Assembly (NCBI GenBank): GCA_016839655.1
Contig: JAEOTW010000070.1
Span: 1 to 7,972 of the forward strand
From: Promethearchaeota archaeon
Lineage (GTDB): Archaea > Asgardarchaeota > Lokiarchaeia > Sigynarchaeales > SOKP01
DNA length: 7,972 bases
Direction: 5' to 3'
Shown here: positions 7,258 through 7,972 of the stretch, piece by piece
Position numbering within the stretch: position 1 is the stretch's first letter
Layout: each line of letters begins with the position of its first letter
Made by a program: the position numbers and the translations under genes
The notes under the pieces: generated by a model
What the model saw: only the letters and a program-made list of their open reading frames with translations
The model's database searches: none
What the model was told of the DNA's origin: nothing

Positions 7258-7527
7258 ATGTCTCGTGTTGGTTTTCGAATAGTTGGAACTATAAAGGAAA
7301 TAAAGGGAAAATGTAATGCAGGTCATAAAGTAGGAGATACATTTGAGCTTGATGGACAAGACTCAGGAGGATTATGTGGTTTTTTTTATCATGATATCTT
7401 TCCTTACCTAATTACACTTCAATTTGGGGGTTCTTTTCCTTGGAGTGAAGATCAAGATATTGGAGAATATGAATGCCCAGATAGAACAAACGCTGTGAAA
7501 ATTGAATTAAAACGAATTAGAGATTAA
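7258..7527 (+). CDS. TIGR04076 family small protein
   Basis: This 89-residue protein matches TIGR04076 along its full length. The motifs are a beta-strand start (VGFRIVGTIKEIKG), GKCNAGHKVGDTFEL (17-31), GGLCGFFYHDIFPYL (37-51), LQFGGSFPW (54-62), ECPDRTN (72-78) and a final strand KIELKRI. The family is found in anaerobic archaea and bacteria and has no assigned biochemical function. Conserved Cys19, His23, Cys40, His45 and Cys73 could bind a metal or take part in redox chemistry; that is inference. It has no signal peptide or membrane segment and is likely a soluble cytosolic protein. It stands alone, divergent from pepD, with its own promoter-like element, and is followed by about 190 bases of non-coding DNA, so it is probably monocistronic. 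Family assignment is strong; function is unknown. Confidence 0.85.
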   Translation: MSRVGFRIVGTIKEIKGKCNAGHKVGDTFELDGQDSGGLCGFFYHDIFPYLITLQFGGSFPWSEDQDIGEYECPDRTNAVKIELKRIRD

Positions 7528-7614
7528 ATGGGGAATCATTAATATCTTTACGGTTTAATGGATGATTAAAACTTCTCCATATTTGTTGGAAAATTAATGA
7601 AACAAACTTTTAGC

Positions 7615-7630
7615 ATTTATTTCTATTTTT
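7615..7630 (+). terminator. T-rich tract downstream of the TIGR04076 gene
   Basis: The run TTTATTTCTATTTTT ends about 100 bases after the TIGR04076 stop codon and before the promoter region of the next gene. It could be an archaeal T-tract terminator. No strong stem accompanies it. Confidence 0.25.
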
Positions 7631-7644
7631 CCATGAAAGGGATT

Positions 7645-7668
7645 ATATTAATATGAATTAATTAATAT
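7645..7668. repeat. AT-only inverted repeat, 8-bp arms, 8-base spacer
   Basis: ATATTAAT (7645-7652) and ATTAATAT (7661-7668) are exact reverse complements around an 8-base spacer, just upstream of the TATA box of the last gene. The position and symmetry fit an operator for a dimeric regulator, but the arms are pure AT in an AT-rich region, where such symmetry arises easily. Confidence 0.3.
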
Positions 7669-7686
7669 CAATTATAATAAAAAAAA

Positions 7687-7695
7687 TATAAATAT
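7687..7695 (+). promoter_or_regulatory. Candidate TATA box for the right-edge gene
   Basis: TATAAATAT, preceded by an A run, lies 27-35 bases before ATG 7722. That is the spacing expected for a leaderless archaeal transcript, and it fits the absence of a Shine-Dalgarno site before this start. Confidence 0.45.
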
Positions 7696-7721
7696 CTCCT
7701 CTAAATTAAAAAATTATATAA

Positions 7722-7972
7722 ATGAATGATATAATAAGTAGTAATTATACCCAAAGTCAAGAAGATTTATTTAAAAAGATATTAATAGTATGTCCTGAGT
7801 GTAAAAAACTAAAAATATTAAATATTCCTTCAAAAATAATAGAACAAAGTCAACATATCACTACAATTAGCATTCCTACTGGATTAGTCTGCGCACACCA
7901 CTTTCAAGCATTTGTTGATAAGAATTGTGCATTAAGAGGATATCAGTTAGGGGATTTTGAATTTTCAAAAAT
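7722..7972 (+). CDS. Small zinc-motif protein of Asgard type, partial (3' end outside window)
   Basis: The frame opens at ATG 7722 and stays open to the window edge, giving 83 complete codons. Visible features are an N-terminal polar stretch, then ILIVCPECKK (20-29, Cys24/Cys27), KILNIPSKII, ISIPTGLVCAHHFQAFVDKN (49-68, with Cys57, His59 and His60), and RGYQLGDFEF (72-81). CPEC plus CAHH suggests a Cys/His zinc-binding site. I associate this arrangement, especially the HHFQAFVDKN and RGYQ pairing, with small uncharacterised proteins that recur in Lokiarchaeia genomes, some of which continue into a further C-terminal domain. That recognition is from memory. The function is unknown and the C-terminal part cannot be seen. 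A leaderless promoter at 7687-7695 supports the chosen start. It is transcribed in the same direction as the TIGR04076 gene but is too far away to be an obvious operon partner. Confidence 0.75.
   Translation, partial: MNDIISSNYTQSQEDLFKKILIVCPECKKLKILNIPSKIIEQSQHITTISIPTGLVCAHHFQAFVDKNCALRGYQLGDFEFSK

Noticed and set aside
1..7972. CRISPR arrays, insertion sequences, tRNA or rRNA genes
   Set aside because: I found no spaced direct repeats, transposase-like frames, terminal inverted repeats around a coding unit, or tRNA/rRNA-like conserved segments.

Overview
The window is AT-rich (visibly about 30% GC) and looks archaeal: archaeal-type TATA boxes, T-tract 3' ends, few Shine-Dalgarno sites and probable leaderless starts. 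The partial gene at the right edge carries CPEC, CxHHFQAFVDKN and RGYQ motifs that I associate with small zinc-motif proteins abundant in Lokiarchaeia-type Asgard archaea. An Asgard (Promethearchaeota/Lokiarchaeia) origin is therefore my best guess. It rests on remembered motif similarity, not on a search.

Layout. Positions 1-431 hold the broken 3' end of a COG3580/DUF2229-type activase-related gene. An AT-rich non-coding stretch with promoter-like elements follows (432-742). Next come two tightly coupled plus-strand genes (743-3700 and 3706-5100). Together they make up the modules of the large, roughly 1400-residue 'acyl-CoA dehydratase activase' proteins: two BadF/ASKHA ATPase domains, a Cys-rich linker, a COG3580 module and a COG3581 module. 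Here the chain is split between the last two modules. On the minus strand, converging on this pair with overlapping stop codons, are a PepD-like M20C dipeptidase (7144-5654) and then TrmO, the tRNA m6t6A37 methyltransferase (5603-5097). A TIGR04076-family small protein (7258-7527) is transcribed divergently from pepD. The Asgard-type small zinc-motif protein (7722 onward) runs off the right edge.

How the genes may work together. The central pair has the parts of an ATP-driven low-potential electron-transfer machine: ASKHA ATPases with conserved Cys residues for a [4Fe-4S] cluster, plus HgdB-like Cys-containing modules. It relates to the 2-hydroxyacyl-CoA dehydratase / benzoyl-CoA reductase / double-cubane-cluster protein superfamily. 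Its substrate cannot be told from the sequence. The upstream relic of a related module suggests the locus once held more paralogues. The minus-strand genes are housekeeping (peptide degradation, tRNA modification) and have no evident link to the reductase pair.
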